From positions 1-60,405 of the forward strand of contig CAYNSR010000015.1 of NCBI GenBank assembly GCA_964400125.1: a stretch of 60,405 nucleotides of DNA, read 5' to 3'. A program made the position numbers and the translations under genes. Shown here piece after piece: positions 38,222 through 50,312 of the stretch. Under the pieces are notes generated by a model. The model saw only the letters and a program-made list of their open reading frames with translations, was not told the origin of the DNA and searched no databases. Numbering within the stretch: position 1 is the first letter of the stretch; the number at the start of each line of letters is the position of its first letter. The DNA comes from Micavibrio sp964400125. Lineage in GTDB: Bacteria; Pseudomonadota; Alphaproteobacteria; Micavibrionales; Micavibrionaceae.

Positions 38222-41200
38222 TCAAGCTGGAACAAATAAAAAATGGCGCGCTGATTACTGGTGTAGCACCGAACCAGCCCGTACAGGTCGTGTCCGTGGA
38301 CTGGATCGGCGATCAGGCAATAAACGTGGTTTTCCGCGATCAAAATAGTGCGGTTTCAGAAACCACACTTTATCGTGACGATGAGCACCGGCTTAGTTTA
38401 GATGCTAAAGGCCGTCCTTGGTCTTTCGACGCTGACGGCGCTTTGCTGCGGCTGGTTACGGAAGCGAACCGGATCAAGCTCGCCCATTATTTCGATCCCT
38501 ATCTTGCCATACATACCAGCCTCGTCGATCCGCTGCCCCACCAGATTTCGGCAGTGTACGGTGAAATGCTGCCCAGACAGCCGCTGCGTTTCCTGCTCGC
38601 CGACGACCCAGGCGCGGGGAAGACGATTATGGCCGGTCTTTTGATAAAAGAATTAATCGCCCGCAGCGACTTGGATCGTTGCCTTGTTGTGGCTCCCGGA
38701 AGTCTTGTTGAACAGTGGCAGGACGAACTCGGCGAAAAATTCAATCTGGAATTCGATATCCTCAGCCGGGAAATGATCGAAACGTCACGGTCGGGCAATC
38801 CCTTTAACGACCGCAATCGTCTGATTGTCAGGTTAGACGTCCTTGCCAGAAATGACGAGCTTCAAGAAAAGCTCATGACGTCGCAAGAATGGGATATGAT
38901 CATTTGTGACGAAGCTCACAGGATGTCCGCTACTTATTTCGGCGGCGACGTAAAATATACGAAACGTTATCAAACAGGGCAAAAGCTGGGGCAAATCTGC
39001 CGCCACCTGCTCCTGATGTCTGCGACTCCGCATAACGGTAAGGAAGAAGATTTCCAGCTTTTTATGGCTCTGCTCGACGGAGACCGTTTCGAAGGCAGGT
39101 TCAGGGATGGCGTCCATTATGCGGACACAGCCGATATGATGCGCCGTCTTACCAAAGAGGAACTGCTTCGCTTCGACGGTCGCCCCCTTTTCCCGGAACG
39201 GCGAGCTTACACGGTCAAATATGATCTGTCCCCCAAAGAATCCGAACTTTATACGGCTGTTACCGAATATGTCCGCAATGAGATGAACCGGGTTCAACGT
39301 TTTGCTGACGAAGACAATAAAAAACGAAATAACGTCGGCTTCGCGCTTCAAATCCTGCAGCGCCGTCTCGCCTCTTCCCCGGCCGCCATATATCAATCTC
39401 TGAAAAGGAGACGCGAACGTCTGGAAAACGAACTGGGTGAGGCCCGTATCGCTTCCAGAGGTCGGGGAGCAGGCTTTAGCGATGTGGGCGTTAGCCAGGA
39501 AATCCTGCGGAACATGGATGAATACGGCCAGGAAGAAGTCGATGAACTGGAGGATTTGATCTCAACCGGCGCCACGACAGCGGAGACGATAGATCAGCTT
39601 GAAATCGAAGTGGAAACACTCAAAGGGCTGGAGCACATGGCCCTGGATGTCCTGCGTTCTGGCGAAGATACCAAATGGGCACAGCTTAACCGTATCCTTG
39701 ATGACGATCTTATGGTCGACAGCCGTGGCAATCGCCGAAAGCTGATCATTTTTACGGAACCGAAAGATACGCTCCATTATCTAGCCGACAAGGTTAAGGC
39801 CCGTCTGGGCAATCCCGACGCCGTCGATGTCATTCATGGTGGCGTGACAAGGGAAGAGCGCCGCAAGGTCATCGAGCGTTTCATGCAGGATAAAGACCTC
39901 CTCGTCCTGGTGGCGAACGACGCCGCTGGCGAAGGCGTGAACCTGCAGCGCGGCCATTTAATGGTCAATTACGACCTTCCGTGGAACCCGAATAAAATTG
40001 AGCAGCGTTTTGGCCGTATCCATCGTATCGGGCAGACTGAAGTCTGCCATTTGTGGAATATCGTCGCCGCCGACACCCGCGAGGGCGAGGTTTACGCCCG
40101 CCTTCTTGAGAAGCTGGAAGCTGCGCGCGAGGCTTTGGGCGGCCGTGTTTACGACGTTCTGGGCGAGCTGTTTGAAGGCGTCGCTCTTAAAGACCTGCTG
40201 TTTGAAGCCATCCGCTACGGTGAACAGGAAGAAGTACGGGCGCGTCTGTTCAAGCAAGTTGATGGCGCCGTCGATCAACAGCATCTATTGGAATTGTTAA
40301 AGCGCCGCGCGCTCACAAACGACACGATGCCGGAAGCGAAGGTGCAGGAGCTTCGCCTTGAAATGGAGCGCGCCGAGGCCCAGCGTCTGCAGCCGCACCA
40401 TATTCAGAGTTTCTTTGTGCAAGCCTTCCAGCATCTCGGCGGCCGCCTTAAGGAGCGCGAGGAAGGCCGGTGGGAAGTTACCCATGTCCCGGTTCGTATT
40501 CGTGACCGCGACCGGCAAATAGGAACCGGCGCGGCGATCCAAAAAAAATACGAACGGATTTGCTTTGAAAAATCGCATGTAAATCGTCAGCCGGTCGCAA
40601 CCTTCGTTTGCCCCGGCCACCCCCTTCTGGAAGCAGTCATCAGCATTATCCGCGAAGATTACGGCCAGCTGATGAAACAGGGCGCCATCCTGGTGGATGA
40701 CACCGACCCAAACAAAGACGTGGCAGCGATCTTCTTGCTGGAACACAGCGTTCAGGACGGGCGCACCACAAGCACTGGCAATTCGCATACCATCTCGCAA
40801 AAGCTGCAATTCGCCGCCATCGACAAAAAAGGCAATACCACCAATGCCGGTATTGCCCCTCACCTTAACTTGAGGCCCGCCACGCCGGAAGAAATCGCGC
40901 TGGTAAAGGATGAGCTGTCTGAGGAATGGCTGACTTCGGAGCTTGAAAAGCGTGCCGTTGAGTTTGCCACCGTCGAACTGGCTCAGGCCCACACAGCGGA
41001 AGTTAAGGCCCGCAGGATCCCGGAAATCGACAAGGTTGAGCAGGAAGTTACTGCCCGCCTCAAAAAGGAAATAAATTATTGGGACAGCCGCGCATTCGAA
41101 CTGAAGGAAGAAGAAAAGGCCGGTAAAAAAACGCGTCTTAACTGGCAAAATGCACAGCGTCGGGCGGAAGATCTGGCCGAACGGCTCAAACGCCGCCAGG

Positions 41201-41733
41201 CCCAGCTTGAGCAGGAGCGTTTCATTACCTCCCAACCGCCACGCATAAGGGGCGGAATGGTTGTTATCCCGCAAGGGCTTCTGGCGGCGAAACAAACTGT
41301 TGCTGCAAATGACTCGAAGGCCCCGACCGGCTTTGCCGAAGATTCCATCGCCCGGCGCGAAATCGAGCTACTTGCCATGGAAGCCGTCATGAAGGCAGAA
41401 AAAGCCCTCGGCAACGCTCCCACGGACGTCTCGGCACAGAAGGTTGGATACGACATCGTCTCATATGATCCGCGCAACCAGCGCCTGCGCTTTATCGAGG
41501 TCAAGGGCCGCATTGACGGCGCCGATACCGTTATGATTACCCGGCAGGAAGTCATTACCTCCCTGCACGAGCCGGAAAAATTCATTCTGGCTATCGTCCA
41601 AGTTCAGGGTGGATTTGCAACGCAACCGAAATACGTTCGCGGCGCGCTCGATAGCCGCGAACCACCTTTTGAACAAAACGCCATACAATTTAATATCAAA
41701 CGCCTGCTGGAACGGGCGGAGGAACCAATATGA
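38218..41733 (+). CDS. SNF2-family helicase with C-terminal DUF3883 (DrmD-like)
   Basis: The 1,171-residue protein has Walker A LLADDPGAGKTIMAG near 129-140, DEAH in IICDEAHRMSA at 231-234 and LLMSATPHNGK near 265. The C-terminal helicase lobe has HGGVTREERRKVIERFM, DAAGEGVNLQRG and RFGRIHRIGQTEVCHLWN. A long coiled region follows, then a DUF3883 domain near 1,070-1,150 (VGYDIVSYD, LRFIEVKGR) that resembles a restriction-endonuclease-like fold with ExK. Such SNF2 helicases occur in class 1 DISARM (drmD) and related methylation-linked defence operons. It overlaps the methylase gene by four bases. Confidence 0.9.
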   Translation: MIKLEQIKNGALITGVAPNQPVQVVSVDWIGDQAINVVFRDQNSAVSETTLYRDDEHRLSLDAKGRPWSFDADGALLRLVTEANRIKLAHYFDPYLAIHTSLVDPLPHQISAVYGEMLPRQPLRFLLADDPGAGKTIMAGLLIKELIARSDLDRCLVVAPGSLVEQWQDELGEKFNLEFDILSREMIETSRSGNPFNDRNRLIVRLDVLARNDELQEKLMTSQEWDMIICDEAHRMSATYFGGDVKYTKRYQTGQKLGQICRHLLLMSATPHNGKEEDFQLFMALLDGDRFEGRFRDGVHYADTADMMRRLTKEELLRFDGRPLFPERRAYTVKYDLSPKESELYTAVTEYVRNEMNRVQRFADEDNKKRNNVGFALQILQRRLASSPAAIYQSLKRRRERLENELGEARIASRGRGAGFSDVGVSQEILRNMDEYGQEEVDELEDLISTGATTAETIDQLEIEVETLKGLEHMALDVLRSGEDTKWAQLNRILDDDLMVDSRGNRRKLIIFTEPKDTLHYLADKVKARLGNPDAVDVIHGGVTREERRKVIERFMQDKDLLVLVANDAAGEGVNLQRGHLMVNYDLPWNPNKIEQRFGRIHRIGQTEVCHLWNIVAADTREGEVYARLLEKLEAAREALGGRVYDVLGELFEGVALKDLLFEAIRYGEQEEVRARLFKQVDGAVDQQHLLELLKRRALTNDTMPEAKVQELRLEMERAEAQRLQPHHIQSFFVQAFQHLGGRLKEREEGRWEVTHVPVRIRDRDRQIGTGAAIQKKYERICFEKSHVNRQPVATFVCPGHPLLEAVISIIREDYGQLMKQGAILVDDTDPNKDVAAIFLLEHSVQDGRTTSTGNSHTISQKLQFAAIDKKGNTTNAGIAPHLNLRPATPEEIALVKDELSEEWLTSELEKRAVEFATVELAQAHTAEVKARRIPEIDKVEQEVTARLKKEINYWDSRAFELKEEEKAGKKTRLNWQNAQRRAEDLAERLKRRQAQLEQERFITSQPPRIRGGMVVIPQGLLAAKQTVAANDSKAPTGFAEDSIARREIELLAMEAVMKAEKALGNAPTDVSAQKVGYDIVSYDPRNQRLRFIEVKGRIDGADTVMITRQEVITSLHEPEKFILAIVQVQGGFATQPKYVRGALDSREPPFEQNAIQFNIKRLLERAEEPI

Positions 41734-44549
41734 CCCAAAACTATAAAAAGAAACTCATAGAAGTCGCCATTCCGCTGGAAGCGATCAATGTGGCCTCGGC
41801 GCGGGAGAAATCGATCCGGCACGGGCATCCCTCCACGTTGCATTTATGGTGGGCACGGCGGCCGCTGGCGGCATGCCGGGCGGTATTGTTCGCGCAGCTG
41901 GTTGATGATCCTTCCAGCCATCCCGATAAATTCCCGACCGAAGAGGCCGTTGAGGCTGAGCGCAAGCGCCTGTTCCAAATTATCGAAGATTTGGTGCAAT
42001 GGGAAAATTCGACCAACGAAGAGGTTTTGGAACGCGCCCGCGCCGAAATCCTCAAAAGCTGCGGCGGCGAACTGCCGCCCGTGTACGACCCGTTTTCCGG
42101 CGGTGGATCGATCCCTCTCGAAGCCCAGCGCCTGGGTCTTCCCGCTTACGGCTCCGACCTTAACCCGGTTGCCGTCATGATCGGCAAGGCGATGATCGAG
42201 ATCCCCCCGAAATTCAAGGACAAACCGCCCGTCCACCCCGGCGTGAAAGATCGCCAATTTTACCGCAACGCTGAAGGCTTGGCGGAAGACGTCAAATATT
42301 ACGGCGAATGGATGCGCGAAAAGGCGTTTGAGCGTATCGGGCACCTCTATCCACAGGTCGACCTGCCGAAGGAATATGGCGGCGGCAAGGCGACTGTCAT
42401 CGCCTGGATTTGGTCGCGGACGGTACCAAGCCCGGATCCAGCCTTTGCTGACGTACAAGTGCCAATTGCATCGAGTTTCTTGTTGAGTTCGAAAGATAAT
42501 CAAGAGGCCTGGATCGAGCCAATAGTGGATCGCGCGCAGAAAAAAATCACTTTTCGAATAAAGAAAAATGGAACCAAAACAGAAATTGCGAAAGCAAGCG
42601 AGGGTACAAAAGTTGGACGAGCAAATTTTCGCTGTTTGCTCTCTGATGCTGCCATCACTCCAGAATACGTAAAGACCAAGGGGCAAGCGGGAGAGATCAG
42701 CGAAACCCTTATGGCGGTTGTTACCGAAATGAATGGGCGAAGAATCTTCTTAGCTCCTGATATGCTTCAAAGTTCAACTGCAGAAGGTCTGCGCGACCAT
42801 CCAGTTGCTGTGGAATGCCGTGAAACATTCCTCTCAGGTGAGACGCCAGCAAAACTCACAGGCGGAACTTGTCATGGGTATGGTCTTGATCGGTGGGGAA
42901 AACTCTTCACTGGTCGCCAGTTAGTCGCATTGAAAACATTAAGTGACCTTGTTCATGAAGCAAAAGTTCTGATCGAAAATGATGCTAAAGATTCAGGACT
43001 TAAGAATGACAAAATTACCCTGAGAGATGGCGGAAGTGGCTCTTGCGGATATGCAGAGGCCGTGAGCGTGTATCTTGGTTTTGGAGTAAGTCGGCTTTCT
43101 GATATCTTAAACTCTCTTTGTCGTTGGGAGTCTTCCAAAACACAAGTTCGGAATCTTTTTGGTCGACAATCAATTCCGATGCTCTGGGACTTCGGTGAAA
43201 ACAATGTTTTTGGAGAGGCCGCAGGCGACTACAGAACTAGTTTGGGCAGCATAGTAAAGGTTATCGAACGTTTCGTTCCTGGCGAGTCCGGTCTTGAAAT
43301 AAACCATGATGCTCAAACTGTGGTGTATCCTGAAGGATGTGTAATTTCCACTGACCCACCATATTACGATAACATTGGATATGCCGATTTGTCAGATTTC
43401 TTTTTCTGCTGGATGAAGCCCGCCATTCGTCCTGTTTATCCTGATCTTTTTAGTGTGCTTGCCACTCCCAAAACAGAAGAATTGGTGGCTACATCTTATC
43501 GCCACGGTGGAAAAGAATCGGCAGAAGCGTTTTTTCTCGATGGTATGGGAAAAGCTATTTCCAATATGGCTCAACAATCCTCGAGTCAGTATCCGGCAAC
43601 AATTTATTACGCATTCAAGCAGAGTGAAATTGCACAAGAAGGAATCAGTTCGACGGGCTGGGCGACCTTTTTGCAAGCTGTTGTCGAAGCTGGATATGCG
43701 GTTGTTGGTACATGGCCTTTACGTACCGAAATGGCCAATCGCATGATTGCCTCCGGTACAAATGCTCTTGCAAACTCTGTCGTTCTTGTCTGCCGTAAAA
43801 AGGAGGCAACGGCGGAAATCATCAGCCGCGCTGAATTCATTCGCCTTCTCAAACGAGAGCTGCCCCCGGCAATTGCCGAATTACAATCGGCTAATATCGC
43901 CCCGGCCGATATGCCGCAATCCGCAATTGGTCCCGGCATGGGCATATTCTCCCGCTACAAGGCTGTGCTGGAAAGTGATGACAGCCCCATGACCGTCAAA
44001 ACGGCACTCCAGCTTATTAATCATGAGCTTGACGAGTTTTTGAACGACATCAAGGGTGAATTCGATGCCGACACCCGCTTTGCCATTACCTGGTTCGAGC
44101 AGAATGGCATGGATAAGGGCGATTACGGCACGGCCAATTCCATCGCCCAGGCGCGCGGCATCGCTGTGGAAAGCGTCAAACATGCCGGGATCGTTGAAAG
44201 CGCGGCGGGAAAGGTCCGCATCCTGAAACGGGATGAGTTGATGGAAGACTGGGATCCGGAGACCGACAAACACCCGACCATCTGGGAATGCTGCCAATAT
44301 CTAATCCGCGCGCTGGAAAAAGACGGGGAATATGCGGCCGCCCTGCTACTAAAAAAAATAGGTGACGAAAGGGCCGTGGCCGTCAAGGATCTGGCTTATT
44401 GTCTTTATGACATCTGCTCCAACAAGCGCAAAGATGCCAAAGAAGCGACGTCCTACAACGCCCTGATTGCAATCTGGACAGACCTGACCCGCCTCGCCGC
44501 CACGATCCACGACACGCGCGGCGACGGCCAGATGCGGATGATGGTGTAA
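41730..44549 (+). CDS. DUF1156 N6-adenine DNA methylase (DrmMI-like)
   Basis: The 939-residue protein starts with the DUF1156 region (KKLIEVAIPLEAINVASARE, HPSTLHLWWARRPLAACRAV). The SAM-binding motif is YDPFSGGGSIPLEA near 119-132 and the catalytic motif IV is STDPPYYDNIGYADL near 540. Between them is a large insertion likely to recognise DNA. Base composition falls sharply from about 42450 to 43790 compared with both flanks: one 60-base line has 32% GC against 62% just upstream. That points to replacement of the central, specificity-bearing part. It would modify host DNA for the defence operon. Confidence 0.9.
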   Translation: MTQNYKKKLIEVAIPLEAINVASAREKSIRHGHPSTLHLWWARRPLAACRAVLFAQLVDDPSSHPDKFPTEEAVEAERKRLFQIIEDLVQWENSTNEEVLERARAEILKSCGGELPPVYDPFSGGGSIPLEAQRLGLPAYGSDLNPVAVMIGKAMIEIPPKFKDKPPVHPGVKDRQFYRNAEGLAEDVKYYGEWMREKAFERIGHLYPQVDLPKEYGGGKATVIAWIWSRTVPSPDPAFADVQVPIASSFLLSSKDNQEAWIEPIVDRAQKKITFRIKKNGTKTEIAKASEGTKVGRANFRCLLSDAAITPEYVKTKGQAGEISETLMAVVTEMNGRRIFLAPDMLQSSTAEGLRDHPVAVECRETFLSGETPAKLTGGTCHGYGLDRWGKLFTGRQLVALKTLSDLVHEAKVLIENDAKDSGLKNDKITLRDGGSGSCGYAEAVSVYLGFGVSRLSDILNSLCRWESSKTQVRNLFGRQSIPMLWDFGENNVFGEAAGDYRTSLGSIVKVIERFVPGESGLEINHDAQTVVYPEGCVISTDPPYYDNIGYADLSDFFFCWMKPAIRPVYPDLFSVLATPKTEELVATSYRHGGKESAEAFFLDGMGKAISNMAQQSSSQYPATIYYAFKQSEIAQEGISSTGWATFLQAVVEAGYAVVGTWPLRTEMANRMIASGTNALANSVVLVCRKKEATAEIISRAEFIRLLKRELPPAIAELQSANIAPADMPQSAIGPGMGIFSRYKAVLESDDSPMTVKTALQLINHELDEFLNDIKGEFDADTRFAITWFEQNGMDKGDYGTANSIAQARGIAVESVKHAGIVESAAGKVRILKRDELMEDWDPETDKHPTIWECCQYLIRALEKDGEYAAALLLKKIGDERAVAVKDLAYCLYDICSNKRKDAKEATSYNALIAIWTDLTRLAATIHDTRGDGQMRMMV

Positions 44550-44561
44550 GGGAAGGCAGCG

Positions 44562-45551
44562 ATGACAGATAAGATCAAATGCCCTATTTGGGGAAATGAA
44601 GCGAAGCGCATTAATGCAGACGTTCATTTTACCTATATACACTCGGATAGAGCTGGTGGCCAATACGCAGGAAACTGTGGCTGGAACAACTCCACTGAGA
44701 TGAATATTGATCCCCAGACAAAAGCACGTCTGACGACCTGGATCATTAATCAACATCGGCTTGGCGAAGAATGGCCAAAAATTACAAGAACAACTGTTGA
44801 AGAAGCACAGAATTGGCGCCCGCTTTCCGTTCACGAAAGGGCGGATAATTTGCTGCGCTATCTTAATGCGAGGAGCGATCTGCTTGGTACGGTCGTAAAG
44901 TTTTACGCACTGGACAACGCAAAGGCTCAACAAACGGCTGATGAAATTCTAGCCTGGACAGAATCTGTAGCGATAAGTGAAGTTATAACATTAGCTGAAT
45001 ATTGCCACGAAGAAGGCTGGATTGAACACCAGGTTACGGAGCGATCAAGCGCATCAGGCAATACCGTCCATGAACTGATGCTGAGGCCGCCAGGCTATTC
45101 CCGCCTTGCCGAACTTGATGGCGAAAATTCCGGATCGATTCAAGCCTTCGTCGCCATGTGGTTTGATGACTCTATGCAAGAGGCCTATGAAAAAGGCATC
45201 GCTTCCGGCATACGTTCCGCTGGTTACAAACCGGTTCGCATCGATGGAAAAGAGCACAATAATAAAATCGATGATGAAATAATCGCGGAAATCCGCCGGT
45301 CACGCTTCCTCGTTGCCGATTTTACCCAAGGTGAAACCGGCGCGCGCGGCGGCGTTTATTACGAAGCAGGGTTCGCGCATGGGCTTAATATTCCGGTCAT
45401 TTTTACTTGCCGCAAAGATGCGCTCGGTAAGGTACATTTCGATACGCGGCAGTACAATCATATCGCGTGGGAAACCCATGAGGAACTGAGTGAAAGACTA
45501 TCTCAAAGGATTTCCGCAACAATCGGCGACGGGCCGATGAAGAATAATTAA
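44562..45551 (+). CDS. Protein with nucleoside 2-deoxyribosyltransferase/TIR-like domain
   Basis: The 329-residue protein has a degenerate zinc-finger-like N-terminus (KCPIWGNEAKR), a helical middle and a C-terminal Rossmann-like domain (about 190-310) with IQAFVAMWFDDSMQEAYEKG, RSRFLVADFTQGETGARGGV and YYEAGFAHGLNIPVIFTCR. The D/F-T-Q and E-A-G-F-A-H motifs are those of deoxyribosyltransferase-like and some TIR-like defence enzymes that act on nucleotides or NAD. It is inserted between the methylase and the ATPase in a tight operon, so it is probably part of the defence system; substrate unknown. Confidence 0.75.
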   Translation: MTDKIKCPIWGNEAKRINADVHFTYIHSDRAGGQYAGNCGWNNSTEMNIDPQTKARLTTWIINQHRLGEEWPKITRTTVEEAQNWRPLSVHERADNLLRYLNARSDLLGTVVKFYALDNAKAQQTADEILAWTESVAISEVITLAEYCHEEGWIEHQVTERSSASGNTVHELMLRPPGYSRLAELDGENSGSIQAFVAMWFDDSMQEAYEKGIASGIRSAGYKPVRIDGKEHNNKIDDEIIAEIRRSRFLVADFTQGETGARGGVYYEAGFAHGLNIPVIFTCRKDALGKVHFDTRQYNHIAWETHEELSERLSQRISATIGDGPMKNN

Positions 45552-45566
45552 ACCGAGGACAAAAAG

Positions 45567-48869
<3,303 letters not shown>

Positions 48870-49026
48870 AGAAGGCTGTTGAGAGTGAGAAAAAATCTGC
48901 CCAACAATCAAAAACTTCTGCTTCTTAATTTACGAGGGTGCTTCGACCTGAATATTATTCGAATACTGAAAACTGGGCTCCTGTTAGGTGCAAGTTATGC
49001 GGGCCTTATTTGATTTTTTTTGCTCA

Positions 49027-49914
49027 TTATTTTTCTTCTTGATAATTCGCTCGCGCCATCGCTTTACGCAGTTCGGCCTTATTAGCGACGACAACGTGGT
49101 ATTCCCTATGGTCTGCACCGTCCCCGTCCCCATCTGCCAGCCCAAGGCGGCGCAGGAAATAATAAAGCAGGGCCAGTCTGACCTTCACATCCAGCCGCAT
49201 ATCCTCCATGCCGTAATCCATTGCCACGGCCTTGGCTTGGCTTTTACTCAGCTTCGGGTGCGGTTTTAGCGTTACGGTGAATATCTCATTCCATACCGCA
49301 TCTTCCGCCCCTGAAACAGGGTTTTCCGAGGATGGGCGAGCTTCCTGAATGCGGGAAAGAAGGAAATCCTTATGCTTTCCGGCCTTGTGGCAATAGGCGC
49401 GGACGTGCCAGCGCATACCGTCAAATGCAAAAGCATGGGGGGAGACTGACCGCCATGACGGCTCATCGCTGCTCATGGACTGGTAATAGATTTCAATGGC
49501 CTTTCCGCCCCTTACGCCTGCCAGAACGTTTTGCAGGATGTGCGGCGGTATGTTGCGGCGGGGCATTTGCACAACGTCATGGGTCGGCAAATCGGGCAGC
49601 CAAGCTCCGTCAACGCCGGACATGGCGGCCACGTCATCGCGCATTTGCCACAGATAGGCGTCCGAATCGGGCTTCAAAAAGGCGGGCTTGAAGGCGGGGG
49701 TGACAAAATACCGCTTTTTCTTGTGGTCATAATCAAGGTTTTTGGGGGCAACTTCCTGATACTGACACAAGTCGTTTGATGCCTGAGGTGTGGAGACACT
49801 GAACCGCTCCATGATGTCGGCGCGGTTGATTTGCCCCTCCCAGAACAGGCGGAAATCAATAAATTCCAGTCTTTTTTCAACGCTCCAGCGGCGTTTCTCT
49901 TTGGGGGCGGCCAC
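49027..49914 (-). CDS. capW: CapW/BrxR-type WYL-domain repressor
   Basis: The 295-residue protein is read from GTG at 49914, chosen because AAGGA lies nine bases upstream; a TTG at 49995 would place the operator inside the gene. It has an N-terminal winged helix (KRLEFIDFRLFWEGQINRAD, SVSTPQASNDLCQYQ), a WYL domain (KAIEIYYQSMSSDEPSWRSV, HAFAFDGMRWHVRAYC) and a C-terminal WCX domain. This architecture is that of CapW and BrxR, which repress CBASS and BREX operons until DNA or other damage signals arise. It is divergent from the CBASS genes. Confidence 0.88.
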   Translation of the reverse strand: MAAPKEKRRWSVEKRLEFIDFRLFWEGQINRADIMERFSVSTPQASNDLCQYQEVAPKNLDYDHKKKRYFVTPAFKPAFLKPDSDAYLWQMRDDVAAMSGVDGAWLPDLPTHDVVQMPRRNIPPHILQNVLAGVRGGKAIEIYYQSMSSDEPSWRSVSPHAFAFDGMRWHVRAYCHKAGKHKDFLLSRIQEARPSSENPVSGAEDAVWNEIFTVTLKPHPKLSKSQAKAVAMDYGMEDMRLDVKVRLALLYYFLRRLGLADGDGDGADHREYHVVVANKAELRKAMARANYQEEK

Positions 49915-49937
49915 GCAAAATTCCTTAGTTCGACTAT

Positions 49938-49982
49938 AAACTATTCGTACCCGTTGACAACCATCACGAGTTCGGATAGTTT
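49938..49982. promoter_or_regulatory. Divergent promoter with CapW-type operator
   Basis: AAACTATTCG (49938-49947) and CGGATAGTTT (49973-49982) form an inverted repeat (9 of 10). Inside it TTGACA (49954-49959) is followed after 17 bases by TAGTTT, a promoter firing toward the CBASS genes. Binding here would block it. Confidence 0.6.
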
Positions 49983-50069
49983 CTATCCTAATCAAGAGAA
50001 TCGGTCAATGACCCCTTACGTCGGAACGCTGATTTTCATGTGTTTAACTTTAGAACAGGGAGACAGGAA

Positions 50070-50294
50070 ATGTCGAGCAAGAATCAGCATATCGTACCCC
50101 ACGAGAACGGATGGGCCGTTCGCGGCGCGGGAAATGACCGCGCAACATCGGTGCATGAAACCCAGGCCGAGGCCATCCAGCGCGGCAGGGAAATCGCCCA
50201 GAACAACAACAGCGAACTGTTCGTCCATGGGCGCAACGGGCAAATCCGCGAGCGTGATAGCTTCGGTAAAGACCCGTTCCCGCCGAAGGGTTAA
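50070..50294 (+). CDS. DUF2188 small protein heading the CBASS operon
   Basis: The 74-residue protein starts MSSKNQHIVPHENGWAVRGA and contains HETQAEAIQRGREIAQNN and ELFVHGRNGQIRERDSFG, the DUF2188 signature. Function unknown; the family is often next to regulators and defence genes. It follows AGGGAGACAGGAA and lies 18 bp before the CD-NTase, so it is cotranscribed and could modulate the system. Confidence 0.8.
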   Translation: MSSKNQHIVPHENGWAVRGAGNDRATSVHETQAEAIQRGREIAQNNNSELFVHGRNGQIRERDSFGKDPFPPKG

Positions 50295-50312
50295 GGGTAA
50301 CAGGAGGGTGCA

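Noticed and set aside
40297..41295. 332-codon minus-strand frame inside the helicase gene
   Set aside because: It is antisense to a well-conserved helicase frame and shows no domain; GC-rich codons leave long shadow frames.
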